A DNA stretch of 64,000 nucleotides from Thalassotalea sp. GTDB lineage: Bacteria; Pseudomonadota; Gammaproteobacteria; Enterobacterales; Alteromonadaceae. The notes under the pieces are model-generated. The model saw only the letters and a program-made list of their open reading frames with translations. It was not told where the DNA came from and searched no databases. The number at the start of each line of letters is the position of its first letter. Within the stretch, counting starts at the first letter, position 1. Of this stretch, positions 10,410 to 20,952 are shown piece after piece. The stretch is taken from contig JAKVCY010000195.1 of assembly GCA_022448425.1 (NCBI GenBank), forward strand, positions 35,523 to 99,522. The letters run 5' to 3'. The translations under genes and the position numbers were made by a program.

Positions 10410-10837
10410 TCCTTCGAATGCTGTTTAGATATAGGCTTTGAAATATTAGTCGCGCAAGCGCAATCATCGCCAGTAATTTTGCTGTAAACGCTTGATATTT
10501 GGTGACGGTAGCGAGCAAACAAACGATAGCCTAATTGTGCTAAAGGCCTTGTCAGTCGCCACCTTAGTGGCGCTACCCAAGCTTCTTTGCCAGCTAAACG
10601 CCACGCGTGATAATTTACATCGATACCTTTGATGATTTTGCCGTCGAGAAGACCATGTATCATTTGAAACGCTTGGTCTTTTTGTATCATTGGATATTTT
10701 TCCGCAAGCTCCACTTGATGTAGGTCTTCAAAAGTTATCGCTGCTTTATTGTCTCTTGCGCGCAGCGCATTTATTTCTCGGGTACAAAGCGGACATTGCC
10801 CATCATAAAATATTGTCAAAGAGGTCATAGTAGTCAC
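10406..10837 (-). CDS. DUF393 thiol-disulfide oxidoreductase-like protein
   Basis: YDGQCPLCTREI CxxC motif; overlaps the SDR by 4 nt. Confidence 0.8.
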   Translation of the reverse strand: MTTMTSLTIFYDGQCPLCTREINALRARDNKAAITFEDLHQVELAEKYPMIQKDQAFQMIHGLLDGKIIKGIDVNYHAWRLAGKEAWVAPLRWRLTRPLAQLGYRLFARYRHQISSVYSKITGDDCACATNISKPISKQHSKE

Positions 10838-10876
10838 AGAGGCTCGATAGCTGATTAAGGGAAGAGTTAGTGCCTG

Positions 10877-11293
10877 TTACACCACAGCTAAAAGCGCAAC
10901 GTGGCCGAATATCAAAATGATGGTGATTCGCTTACGCATTTGTTGGTAACCTTCAGGCTTGTCATTATAAAGTTTAAAGTATCGCTCACACTCCATCAGT
11001 GCCGCGTAGCAAAAGCTCAGTAGCATTAAAGACATGGTTGGTGGCAGTAACGCGGCAGTAAAAGCGATAAGCGTAATTACATTAGAGATATAATTGATAG
11101 TCGGTGTTGCTTCTGACGTTTTCATCCACAATGAGCCAGCAACAAAACTACAAATACACGCACTGTAAAAAATAAATACCTGCAGAGCAGAAACGGAACC
11201 AAACGAGATGCTCATCATTGCTAATACTAAACAAGCGACAAATGGAATGACCCCAAGCCATCCTAAAAGCTGCCATGATTGTGTTTTGGGCAT
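10877..11293 (-). CDS. DUF3429 family membrane protein
   Basis: Small multi-TM protein, GWLGVIPFVACL ... SFGSVSALQVFIFYSACICSFVAGSLW. Confidence 0.7.
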   Translation of the reverse strand: MPKTQSWQLLGWLGVIPFVACLVLAMMSISFGSVSALQVFIFYSACICSFVAGSLWMKTSEATPTINYISNVITLIAFTAALLPPTMSLMLLSFCYAALMECERYFKLYNDKPEGYQQMRKRITIILIFGHVALLAVV

Positions 11294-11649
11294 GAGTAAA
11301 TCTCCTAATTAACGCTTGCTGTGTATTACGCTTTTATCAGTTAGGGCGATCACTTACTATCGTTTGAGATGGGAGTTGTGGTTGTAGACCTTTGCTGAGA
11401 AGATGGTGAAAACTAATTTAGAAAGGCATTTTAGAAAAACACTGTTGAAAATCATTGTATAACGCGATTGTTGCAAAAGATTTCAGGGAAGCGCTAAAGC
11501 TAATTAACACTGATAACATTCAATGAGAAATATCGTTGAAAAATACCACCGAGAGTTATTGCACAGGATTATCACGCAGAATTGACTTAGGGAACAAATA
11601 AAGAGAAATAGGGCCTAGCAGATTTCCCAGCAAGCCTTACTATTCATTG

Positions 11650-11895
11650 TTAAACGTTTGGCAACGGCAGAGCAATTTCATCAATAGCTTCTGCGAAAAA
11701 GTCTACTTTTTGGGAGAGCACGACTTGTGCATCTGTCAGACCTTGGTTGTAAAAGAATGGCGCAAAGTGCTCAATAATGTGATCGCAGAGAAACTCTGCA
11801 TCGAAGTCTCCCAGCTCGATCGCGAGTTCTTTATCTAAATAACTTTTTAACGAATCAGTTAAATGAGCTTTCTGCTCCGCTGATAACTTATTCAT
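11650..11895 (-). CDS. DUF2164 family protein
   Basis: LIGDFDAEFLCDHIIEHFAPFFYNQGLTDAQ-type motif; start trimmed to MNKLSAEQ at 11895. Confidence 0.7.
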   Translation of the reverse strand: MNKLSAEQKAHLTDSLKSYLDKELAIELGDFDAEFLCDHIIEHFAPFFYNQGLTDAQVVLSQKVDFFAEAIDEIALPLPNV

Positions 11896-12289
11896 GGGTG
11901 AATCTATCCTTTCTTCTCTGGCTATTGATAGAGCTGAGTGTTCGGTATGACTGATATTTAGCATTGTTTAATCAGTCCAATAGTTGCAAGCCTACGCTAC
12001 GTTAATGAGTTGATAAGCTCAAGTGAGAATTTTTATGAGCGCATAACTAGGACTAATCTATAATTTTACAGCAAGGATGTCTGAGGGAAGACGTGCTTTT
12101 GCATAAACATTCCTTCTGGTTATAAAAACACCTAGCTTACCTTTATAAAAGTTTTAATTATAAGATAGAGGTTTTGGTTATAACTGGTTAGAATAGGCGC
12201 GATTTTTCGATTTAACTTGGTATTCGCGAGACTAGCACTGGTCACAAAGGTCAAGTTAAGTAATTAGTAGTTAACAAATTAGTGGTCCT

Positions 12290-14599
12290 ATGCTTTCCCT
12301 TACTGATATTCAGCCTCAAAAAGACGAAATTTACTTAGATAATAACGCTACCACGCCGGTACTGCCGCAAGCTGCTGAAGCGGCGATGCATACTATGCAG
12401 TTATGTTACGGCAACCCAAGTAGTAGCCATATTACAGGTATTAAAGCTAAGTACATTCTGGAGACTACGCGTACTTTGGTGAGAAAAGTGATTGGCGCTT
12501 CTACTGGTGAAGTGACGTTTACCAGCGGCGCAACGGAAGGTATTCAAACAGCTATCATTTCTGCATTGCAGTCGGCCAAAGAAGCAGGTATCACGCAAGA
12601 GGAACCACTACTGCTATACGGAGCAACAGAGCATAAAGCGGTACCCGAGACGCTGAAACACTGGAATAAAATGCTCGATATTGGTGCCAAGGTCATTGCT
12701 ATTCCCGTTGATGATAAGGGCATTTTAGATGCCGAATTTATTGAGCAGAACGTTGGTGATGCTCTCATTATTTGTACCATGGCGGCGAATAATGAAACGG
12801 GTGTTTTCCAGGATCTAGAGTTACTCGAAAAAGTGATCCGTGATAATAACTCCACGGTTAAATGGATGGTGGATTGCGTGCAAGCTTTAGGAAAGTTTTC
12901 ACTCGATATTGCTGAAACAACGATTGACTATGCACCTTTTAGCGGTCACAAGTTATATGCACCTAAAGGAATTGGTGTGCTTTATGTGAGAGAAGGTGCA
13001 CCGTACACGCCTTTTATCGCTGGCGGTGGTCAAGAGAGTGGTCTCCGTTCGGGGACTGAGAACCTTCCGGGAATTGCGGCGTTGCAAGCTGTATTGAGCT
13101 TGCTTGATGACAAAAGTGATAACACATTTAAAGATCATGAAACCTTACTAGCCTATCGTGAGCAGTTGGTTAACACGCTTACCAAAGCATTTCCTGACAT
13201 TATTTTTAATCATGACCTGGGCTGTTCTTTGCCGACAACCCTTAACTTTTCGGTGCGTGGTTTATCGAGCAAGGACATTATGGACTTGTTTGACGCGGCG
13301 AGGATTCGAGTAAGCTCTGGCTCGGCATGCTCATCAAAAGTCACTGGCAGTTTCGTACTAGATGCTATGGGCAAACCTCGTTGGCAAAGTGAATCTGCAA
13401 TTCGACTTTCATTTGGACCTGCGACTACACAAGCTGAGATCGATGCAGCTTGTCATGCCATTACTCAAGCAGTTACGGCGCTTAAACATAGTTGTCTACT
13501 TTTGTCTGACACTTTTGACAACAGCGAGTTTGGTGTCGATGGCCTGCAACAATGGCTATACGATCAACAATGTACTTGGTGCTATGTCGACAAAGCGAGT
13601 AAGCAATGTGTGTTGATTGATGCTAGTGCAGAGCTGGTTAACAAGTTTGAGCGTTTAGTTCGTTGTCAGCAATATCAAGTGGTAGCGGTATTGGATACGC
13701 AACGGGATACTCAGCAAGTGCTTGAACCGGAAATGATTCGCGAGCTGGTACCAGAGTTTTTAGCTAGTCACCGCTTTGACGAAATGGGTTGGCCTGAAAA
13801 CTCACAGCAAGTGAGTTTAGCTGACGGAAGTTTCGTACCGGCGATTACCGTGGGTAGCAAAGTGCTAGCCAAACTGCGGCTTTCCGGTTATTGCGCAAAC
13901 AGCCAAGCTTATCTGCTCGGTACAGCACAAGACGGTCAGCTATTGGCTGATAATATTGATTATGTGTTTGCTGGCGATACTGTTCAAATTGGTGGGCTAG
14001 GGCGTACAGATGGTGATAGTGGCTGTGCGCAAGCTTTGTATCATTCTCTGCAAAAGCTTCATCACGTCATTGCTGATGACACGATCATTTGTCCTCGTCA
14101 TGATTATCAAGGGTTGTTCTCAACGACGCTTGGCATGGAAAAGAACACCAATGATTTATTGAAGAACTTATTAAATGGTGAAACACCTGTTGAGGATTTC
14201 GTATCGAAGAAAGTTGAAATGGACAAGGTGCTTGCTGCAAGTGAACAGGCAGCAGATCAAGGTACCATTAGCTTTTGCCAGAATGATATTGGTTTATTAG
14301 CACCGAACGAACTCACTACGTTTTTTGCGAAACATCCTAATGTCACTGTCGTAGACGTACGTGAACCGCACGAGTTTGAAGCTTACCCGGAGAGCTCGGT
14401 TGCCGGTAAGCAGATGGTAAATATTCCGCTGACTCAAATCACACATTTTGTTAGCTCACAGCAACAAGCCAAAGATGCACAAGAGTACATTTGTATTTGT
14501 CGAAGTGGTAAACGAAGTGATGCAGCTGCTAAAACATTAAAGCGCAACGGTTTTGCTAATGTCTACCATGTACCAGGTGGCTTTGCATTACTGAATTAA
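12290..14599 (+). CDS. Tri-domain fusion: cysteine desulfurase (aminotransferase V) + degenerate ETHE1-like MBL-fold + rhodanese
   Basis: YLDNNATTPV, FSGHKLYAPKG, SSGSACSS (desulfurase); FAGDTVQIGGLGRTDG ... CPRHDYQG (persulfide dioxygenase-like); VVDVREPHEFE ... CRSGKRSDAA (rhodanese). Confidence 0.9.
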   Translation: MLSLTDIQPQKDEIYLDNNATTPVLPQAAEAAMHTMQLCYGNPSSSHITGIKAKYILETTRTLVRKVIGASTGEVTFTSGATEGIQTAIISALQSAKEAGITQEEPLLLYGATEHKAVPETLKHWNKMLDIGAKVIAIPVDDKGILDAEFIEQNVGDALIICTMAANNETGVFQDLELLEKVIRDNNSTVKWMVDCVQALGKFSLDIAETTIDYAPFSGHKLYAPKGIGVLYVREGAPYTPFIAGGGQESGLRSGTENLPGIAALQAVLSLLDDKSDNTFKDHETLLAYREQLVNTLTKAFPDIIFNHDLGCSLPTTLNFSVRGLSSKDIMDLFDAARIRVSSGSACSSKVTGSFVLDAMGKPRWQSESAIRLSFGPATTQAEIDAACHAITQAVTALKHSCLLLSDTFDNSEFGVDGLQQWLYDQQCTWCYVDKASKQCVLIDASAELVNKFERLVRCQQYQVVAVLDTQRDTQQVLEPEMIRELVPEFLASHRFDEMGWPENSQQVSLADGSFVPAITVGSKVLAKLRLSGYCANSQAYLLGTAQDGQLLADNIDYVFAGDTVQIGGLGRTDGDSGCAQALYHSLQKLHHVIADDTIICPRHDYQGLFSTTLGMEKNTNDLLKNLLNGETPVEDFVSKKVEMDKVLAASEQAADQGTISFCQNDIGLLAPNELTTFFAKHPNVTVVDVREPHEFEAYPESSVAGKQMVNIPLTQITHFVSSQQQAKDAQEYICICRSGKRSDAAAKTLKRNGFANVYHVPGGFALLN

Positions 14600-15030
14600 T
14601 CGGCAAACTAAATTGGATTAGCAGTGAGGCGAGATAGCTTCACTGCTAACAGTTATTTATTAGGGATAAGGCGTTTAATTGCTGACTATTGATTTTGTTA
14701 GACCGGCAGCGAGATAATAGTGTTTTTAATGATTGGTTATTCATTTTGAAACAGTACCTTTATCAGCTTTGGCATACCGACTGCGCATTTTGCCGAAAGG
14801 CTCGTTATGTAATTTTGTGGTTGTTATTAATGCTGTTAGCCGATTATTGGTTTTTCAATTTAATATTTATGAACAATTAGCTAACCGTCCAACGAACCAA
14901 ATCTTTTGCGAATGCAATGGTCGGCTTTTTTGTCTGACCTTTCTCAACTATACTTCACCCATTTACGCATATACACCTACTAGAGTGGTTGAAAAAACAA
15001 CCATTTAGTCTTCAAAACATTAAGATTTTT

Positions 15031-16722
15031 ATGACTCAAGACAACAAACGTCCACTATACATCCCTTACGCAGGGCCAAACCTACTTGAAACACCGCTTC
15101 TTAACAAAGGCAGTGCTTTTTCCAAAGAAGAGCGCCAACAGTTCAACCTCACAGGTCTTCTTCCACCGTCTTACGAAACAATTGAAGAACAGGTAGAGCG
15201 TTGTTACCAGCAATTTAGCCGCTTTGAAACGAACTTAAATAAGCATATTTATCTCCGTAACATCCAAGATAAGAATGAAACGCTTTACTACCGACTAGTT
15301 CAAGAGCATTTAGAAGAGATGATGCCAATCATCTATACACCTACTGTTGGTGATGCGTGTGAGCAGTTTTCTGATATTTATCGCAGCAACCGTGGATTGT
15401 TTATCGCTTATGAAGAGCGTGAACACATGGATGATATCCTACGAAATGCGACTAAGAACAAAGTAAAAGTCATTGTGGTTACAGACGGTGAACGTATTCT
15501 TGGTCTGGGTGACCAAGGTATCGGTGGTATGGGGATTCCAATTGGTAAGTTAGCGCTTTACACAGCGTGTGGTGGTATCAGCCCAGCGTATTGCCTACCA
15601 ATTACACTAGATGTGGGTACAAATAACGAGAAGTTGTTGAACGATCCTATGTACATGGGATCGCGTCACAAGCGTATCAGCCAAAACGAATACAATGAGT
15701 TTGTTGATATGTTTATCCAGGCGGTAAAACGTCGTTGGCCACATGTCATGCTGCAATTTGAAGACTTTGCTCAGCCAAATGCGATGCCACTGTTAACCAA
15801 ATACAGAGATGAGATTTGCTGTTTTAATGACGACATTCAAGGTACAGCATCTGTAACCGTAGGCACATTGCTAGCGGCATGTCGTACCAAAGGCGTTAAA
15901 CTGTCAGAGCAAAAAGTGGCCTTTGTAGGTGCTGGCTCTGCGGGTTGCGGTATTGCAGAGCAAATTATTACTCAAATGGTAAGCGAGGGCGCAACTGCTG
16001 AACAAGCACGCAGCCAAATCTTCATGGTTGATCGTTATGGTCTTTTAACTAGAGGAATGGAAGGTCTGCGAGACTTCCAAGAAAAGCTTGTTCAATCTGC
16101 AGAAACAGTAAATCAATGGGAGATTGAGGGCGATTACTGCTCTTTGTTAGAGTTAATGAACAATGCCAAACCTGATGTACTTATTGGTGTATCAGGCCAA
16201 GCGGGTTTATTTACAGAAGAAGTTATCAAAGCTATGCACAGTCACTGTGCCGCACCGATTATTTTCCCGCTTAGCAACCCTTCGCGCCAAGTTGAAGCGA
16301 CGCCTGAACAAGTAATTACTTGGACAGAAGGTCAAGCGGTTGTTGCAACTGGTAGTCCATTTGCGCCGGTAGAGTTCCAAGGCAAACTCTTCCCAATCGC
16401 TCAGTGCAATAATAGCTACATTTTCCCAGGCTTAGGCTTAGGTGTAGTAGCAGCGAACATTAATCGCATTACAGATGAGATGTTAATGGTCGCTAGTGAA
16501 ACATTAGCAGAAGCTTCGCCACGCGCTAATACAGGAGATGGTGAATTATTGCCGCCGTTAACTGAAATAGCAGCGCTAAGTAAGAAAATCGCGTTCGGAA
16601 TTGCACAGGTCGCATACCGCCAAGGCCTCGCACTTGAAATGCCAGAAGATCAACTCAAGGCCAAGATCGAAGCTAACTATTGGAAGCCTACTTATCGCCA
16701 GTACAAACGCATTAGTATCTAA
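15031..16722 (+). CDS. maeA: NAD-dependent malic enzyme
   Basis: [51 protein letters not shown] at 15031. Confidence 0.95.
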   Translation: MTQDNKRPLYIPYAGPNLLETPLLNKGSAFSKEERQQFNLTGLLPPSYETIEEQVERCYQQFSRFETNLNKHIYLRNIQDKNETLYYRLVQEHLEEMMPIIYTPTVGDACEQFSDIYRSNRGLFIAYEEREHMDDILRNATKNKVKVIVVTDGERILGLGDQGIGGMGIPIGKLALYTACGGISPAYCLPITLDVGTNNEKLLNDPMYMGSRHKRISQNEYNEFVDMFIQAVKRRWPHVMLQFEDFAQPNAMPLLTKYRDEICCFNDDIQGTASVTVGTLLAACRTKGVKLSEQKVAFVGAGSAGCGIAEQIITQMVSEGATAEQARSQIFMVDRYGLLTRGMEGLRDFQEKLVQSAETVNQWEIEGDYCSLLELMNNAKPDVLIGVSGQAGLFTEEVIKAMHSHCAAPIIFPLSNPSRQVEATPEQVITWTEGQAVVATGSPFAPVEFQGKLFPIAQCNNSYIFPGLGLGVVAANINRITDEMLMVASETLAEASPRANTGDGELLPPLTEIAALSKKIAFGIAQVAYRQGLALEMPEDQLKAKIEANYWKPTYRQYKRISI

Positions 16723-16802
16723 ACGCTTTACGTTAAGTGATAACGGCACCTAAGTTTTTAGTGCTGTTGAGCAGTAAAAGTTGCTTTACTAGTAACCATA
16801 CT

Positions 16803-16830
16803 AAAAGCCTCATATTCTTGAGGCTTTTTT
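16803..16830 (+). terminator. Rho-independent terminator after maeA
   Basis: AAAAGCCTCA / TGAGGCTTTT. Confidence 0.8.
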
Positions 16831-16918
16831 ATTTAGTAGGCTTTTCAGAATGAATGGTCTATAATCGCGCCAAAATTTATACCCTATTTTATTAATTCGT
16901 TATTTAAGAGGCTTTATC

Positions 16919-17350
16919 ATGGCTATCGAACGTACTTTTTCTATCGTAAAACCAGACGCAGTTGCGAAAAACGTAATTGGTCAAATCTACAACCGTTTTG
17001 AAACTGCTGGTTTAAAAATCGTTGCTTCAAAAATGGTTCACCTTTCTAAAGAGCAAGCAGAAGGTTTCTACGCTGAGCACAGCGAGCGTCCTTTCTTCGG
17101 CGCTTTAGTTGAATTCATGACTTCAGGTCCAGTAATGGTTCAAGTTTTAGAAGGCGAAAACGCTGTTCTTAAAAACCGTGAAATCATGGGGGCTACTAAC
17201 CCAGCTGAAGCTTTAGCTGGTACTTTACGTGCAGACTACGCTAACTCAATCGACGAGAACGCTGTTCACGGTTCAGATGCTTTAGAATCAGCTGCTCGTG
17301 AAATTGCTTACTTCTTCTCAGACGAAGAGATTTGCCCACGCACTCGCTAG
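16919..17350 (+). CDS. ndk: Nucleoside diphosphate kinase
   Basis: [15 protein letters not shown] ... [16 protein letters not shown]. Confidence 0.97.
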   Translation: MAIERTFSIVKPDAVAKNVIGQIYNRFETAGLKIVASKMVHLSKEQAEGFYAEHSERPFFGALVEFMTSGPVMVQVLEGENAVLKNREIMGATNPAEALAGTLRADYANSIDENAVHGSDALESAAREIAYFFSDEEICPRTR

Positions 17351-17365
17351 GCGTTTAGGTAATTC

Positions 17366-17470
17366 ATAAATCTTTGCTATTGGCATTTTATCGATGAAAT
17401 TTACTGCTCACGTATTTCATATACGCTGCGCGGTAAATTACCCAACAAAAAACCACTAGCTTTGATTTAT
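17366..17470 (+). repeat. Structured 3'-intergenic element, copy A (after ndk)
   Basis: ATAAATC/GATTTAT, GCTA/TAGC, AATTTAC/GTAAATT, core tGCTCA-CGTAT-ttcat-ATACG-CTGCGCG. Confidence 0.7.
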
Positions 17471-17697
17471 TAATCACTCAGATTTTGAGTGTTGAAGGAT
17501 TTTACTGATATGTCGGTAAAATCCTTTTGCGTTATTTAGCGCTGTAAAACCCTAATTTAACTTAATGAGTTTGTTGGCTAATGATAAGTGCTTTAATGCC
17601 TAAGAGTTTTTATCATTATCCAGATTAAATTGTCTCTCTTGTCTAAAAAGTGTACAATTTTCGCCCTTTAATTTTTGCTGTTTAGAGAAATTGTTTT

Positions 17698-18855
17698 ATG
17701 ACTGAAGTGGTTAACCCTGCTGAAAATGCAGTGTCGAAAGTGAATCTGCTTAACTTTGATCATCAAGGCTTACGTGAGTACTTCGCGTCGATCGGTGAGA
17801 AGCCGTTTCGTGCTGATCAATTAATGAAGTGGATGTATCACTTTGGTTACGATGACTTCGAAAAAATGACCAATCTGAATAAAAAGTTACGTGAAAAATT
17901 AGCGCGTAACTGTGAGATTGTTGCACCTGAGATTTCTCAAAAGCAAGTGTCTAACGATGGCACTATCAAGTATGCGCTTAAGTTAGAAAGTGGTCAGGAG
18001 GTTGAAACAGTTTGGATTCCTGAAAATAACCGCGCTACCTTGTGTGTATCTTCACAAGTTGGTTGTGCGTTGGAATGTAGTTTCTGTTCGACAGCGCAGC
18101 AGGGCTTTAACCGCAACTTATCAATGGCTGAGATCATTGGCCAAGTATGGCGTGTTGCCAATGATATTGGTGCGACACGTATTGCAGGCACTCGACCGAT
18201 TACAAATATTGTAATGATGGGCATGGGTGAGCCATTGCTAAACATGAAAAACCTCATTCCAGCGCTCGATACTATGTTGAACGACTTAGGTTATGGCTTA
18301 TCTAAGCGTCGTGTAACAGTAAGTACTTCAGGTGTTGTTCCAGCGCTTGACATGCTTAAAGAGAAAATTGATTGTGCATTGGCAATTTCAGTTCATGCGC
18401 CAAATAATGAGCTTCGAAATGAGCTTGTACCAATTAACAAAAAATACCCACTAGAAGATTTCTTAGCGGCATCTCGTCGTTACATTGATGGTTCAAAAGC
18501 ACAGAAAGCCGTTACGGTAGAGTACGTGATGATTGACCATGTTAATGACAGCACCGAACAAGCACATGAACTTGCGCATGCTCTCAAAGATACGCCAAGC
18601 AAAATCAATTTGATCCCGTTCAATCCGTACCCAGGATCGCCATATAAACGTTCGAGTAATTCTCGTATTGACCGTTTTGACAAAGTACTTCAATCATATG
18701 GTTTCACGGTTATCACACGCCGTACCCGTGGTGATGATATTGATGCAGCATGTGGTCAATTGGCGGGCGATGTTTTAGACCGTACTAAGCGTACGGCAGC
18801 GATCGCCGCTAAAAAAGAGATGCAAACTGAAGAAATTTCAGTGAAAATGGTGTAA
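17698..18855 (+). CDS. rlmN: 23S rRNA (A2503-C2)/tRNA (A37-C2) methyltransferase
   Basis: [15 protein letters not shown] radical SAM motif; MGMGEPLLN. Confidence 0.96.
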   Translation: MTEVVNPAENAVSKVNLLNFDHQGLREYFASIGEKPFRADQLMKWMYHFGYDDFEKMTNLNKKLREKLARNCEIVAPEISQKQVSNDGTIKYALKLESGQEVETVWIPENNRATLCVSSQVGCALECSFCSTAQQGFNRNLSMAEIIGQVWRVANDIGATRIAGTRPITNIVMMGMGEPLLNMKNLIPALDTMLNDLGYGLSKRRVTVSTSGVVPALDMLKEKIDCALAISVHAPNNELRNELVPINKKYPLEDFLAASRRYIDGSKAQKAVTVEYVMIDHVNDSTEQAHELAHALKDTPSKINLIPFNPYPGSPYKRSSNSRIDRFDKVLQSYGFTVITRRTRGDDIDAACGQLAGDVLDRTKRTAAIAAKKEMQTEEISVKMV

Positions 18856-19017
18856 TGATATAAGTTTTACCTTTGCATTATCCGTATTTTGGTAACGTTT
18901 ACGAAGCACTAGAATCGGGCAAAATAGGTGGAACGGCTTAAGTGGCACGGTGGCAGGAAGCTAGCGCACCGCCACCATGAAGAGCGCCCAATTACAACAA
19001 AAGCGATCGTATCAAAT

Positions 19018-20946
19018 ATGGCTAAAGTGTTAAAAATTATAGCGATAGCGGCTTCTTTAAGCACGCTTTCGGCCTGTGTTACTCAAAATTATCAAAATGC
19101 CAACACTCCTGTTGTAGAAAACGATTCGACGAATCTCGAAATCGCTATGACGAGGATTTCACTAGGTCTAGGTTACCTTAAAATGGGTAACACGACACAG
19201 GCAAAGCTTAACCTAGAAAAAGCCAAACGTTTCGCTCCAGATTTAGTACAAGTCTACACAGCATTTGCACACTATTACGAAACCGTGGGTGAAGATTCAC
19301 TTACGGTTTCATCTTATGAAAAAGCACTTTCGCTTAAACCTGATGATGCAGACACGTTAAATAACTACGGCGTGTATTTGTGTCGTCAAGATAGACTACC
19401 AGAAGCTGAAAAACAGTTTCTTCGAGCTATTGCGGTACCAAGCTACCTTTTAGTGTCACAAAGTTACGAAAATTTAGCCTTGTGTCAGTTAAAGGCACCA
19501 AACTTTGAAAAAGCTGAAACTTATCTATTGAAAGCCATAGACCACAATCCTTCAAACTCTTCGAGCCTATATCAAATGATGCGGTTGATGTACGCGAAAG
19601 GTGATTATCAAGCTGCGCTCGATTTTGCTAGCCGATTTGAGAAGGCCACACGTCGATTTAATCCTGATTCGTTAGCACTCACTTACAAGATCTATCAAAA
19701 GTTAAATGATACGCGAACAGCACGTAATTACGGTAGTATGTTGGTAAGCATGTTCCCTGAAGCTTACTTATCGAAACAGTACCTCCTAAATCAACTAGCG
19801 GAAATCGAACCTGACGAGTTGGCTGAAAAGTACCGCCTACTTAACTCAACTGGGTTAGTTAACGACAGCAATAAGCGCGTTGTAAAGTTAACGCCGAACA
19901 ATAAGCCAGCTATTGGACTAGACAAAAAACGCCGTGCTAGCCAAGTTGCAAAATCTGAAATTAGATCAGTAGCTGTGCCGCAGACTAACGCGGAAGAAAA
20001 AAGCACTGCCGAAATTAAACCTCAACCGACTCAACCAGCTAAGCGAGTTGTTGTGCTGAGCCCAGAGCTTAGTCAACGCGAAGTGCCTGAACAAACGGCA
20101 AAGTTACCGAGTGATGTTAAATCGGCAACAGACACGTCAATTATTGAAACTGGTGATACTGTTGCGGACGCTATTGCTTTAGCAAAAGCTGAGATTGCTG
20201 CTATCGATGAACAGCTTGGTGAAGAAGCTATGGTCGATGACACTCAACAAACCGAGCCATTCGAAGCTGCGCAGAAAGTAAATACTAATACTTTGGTTAC
20301 AACAAGCGAAGTGGCAGGAGAAGTGGCAGAAACAGTTGAATCAACTAACACAACTAAAGAAACGCTTACAGCTGAAGTTACCCTCACACCTGAAATAGCA
20401 GAGACAGCAGAAGCTGTCGACAGAAGTGCTATCGAAGAGAACAAAGAAACATTTACAGAAGAAGTTATTACAACCGATGCAATTGTTGAGAACAAATCAG
20501 TCAGCGAAATTGCTTCTGATCTTTGGACTGCTAACGAGGCAACTGACCTAGCTGTGGATGAACTGGTCGAGTACAACCTAGTGGTTGAAACAGACGCAAC
20601 CCAAGCTGATATAGAGAAAGAAACATCAGCTGAAATTAACGAGCTAAGTACCTTGGCAAAAGAAGAAGCGTCGCAATCTCCTGAACTTATCGAAGATAAC
20701 TTGGTCAGTAATGATGTAACGGTCGAATCAGAAAACGAAGAGGATAGCGAGTATCAGACGTTAGATGAATTACCGCAACATATTATTGAGAAGGGTGAGA
20801 ACTTATTCTCAGTGTCTAAGCGATATAACATACGCTTAAGCACCTTGATCAAATGGAATGAGCTCGATGATAGAGCTCTAGTAAGAATTGGGGATGTTAT
20901 TTATTTAGCAGATCCGAGTGAATTAAAAACGCAGGAAGAGCAATAA
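19018..20946 (+). CDS. pilW: Type IV pilus biogenesis TPR lipoprotein PilW/PilF with acidic linker and C-terminal LysM domain
   Basis: Lipobox SACV; TPRs (ALSLKPDDADTLNNYGVYLCRQDRLPEAEKQF); C-terminal LysM HIIEKGENLFSVSKRYNIRLSTLIKWNELDDRALVRIGDVIYLAD; rlmN-pilW-rodZ synteny. Confidence 0.85.
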   Translation: MAKVLKIIAIAASLSTLSACVTQNYQNANTPVVENDSTNLEIAMTRISLGLGYLKMGNTTQAKLNLEKAKRFAPDLVQVYTAFAHYYETVGEDSLTVSSYEKALSLKPDDADTLNNYGVYLCRQDRLPEAEKQFLRAIAVPSYLLVSQSYENLALCQLKAPNFEKAETYLLKAIDHNPSNSSSLYQMMRLMYAKGDYQAALDFASRFEKATRRFNPDSLALTYKIYQKLNDTRTARNYGSMLVSMFPEAYLSKQYLLNQLAEIEPDELAEKYRLLNSTGLVNDSNKRVVKLTPNNKPAIGLDKKRRASQVAKSEIRSVAVPQTNAEEKSTAEIKPQPTQPAKRVVVLSPELSQREVPEQTAKLPSDVKSATDTSIIETGDTVADAIALAKAEIAAIDEQLGEEAMVDDTQQTEPFEAAQKVNTNTLVTTSEVAGEVAETVESTNTTKETLTAEVTLTPEIAETAEAVDRSAIEENKETFTEEVITTDAIVENKSVSEIASDLWTANEATDLAVDELVEYNLVVETDATQADIEKETSAEINELSTLAKEEASQSPELIEDNLVSNDVTVESENEEDSEYQTLDELPQHIIEKGENLFSVSKRYNIRLSTLIKWNELDDRALVRIGDVIYLADPSELKTQEEQ

Positions 20947-20952
20947 CTGCAC

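Noticed and set aside
14689-15008. Two overlapping ORFs (63 and 91 aa) upstream of maeA
   Set aside because: Overlapping each other in different frames, atypical composition, no RBS evidence; likely non-coding leader.
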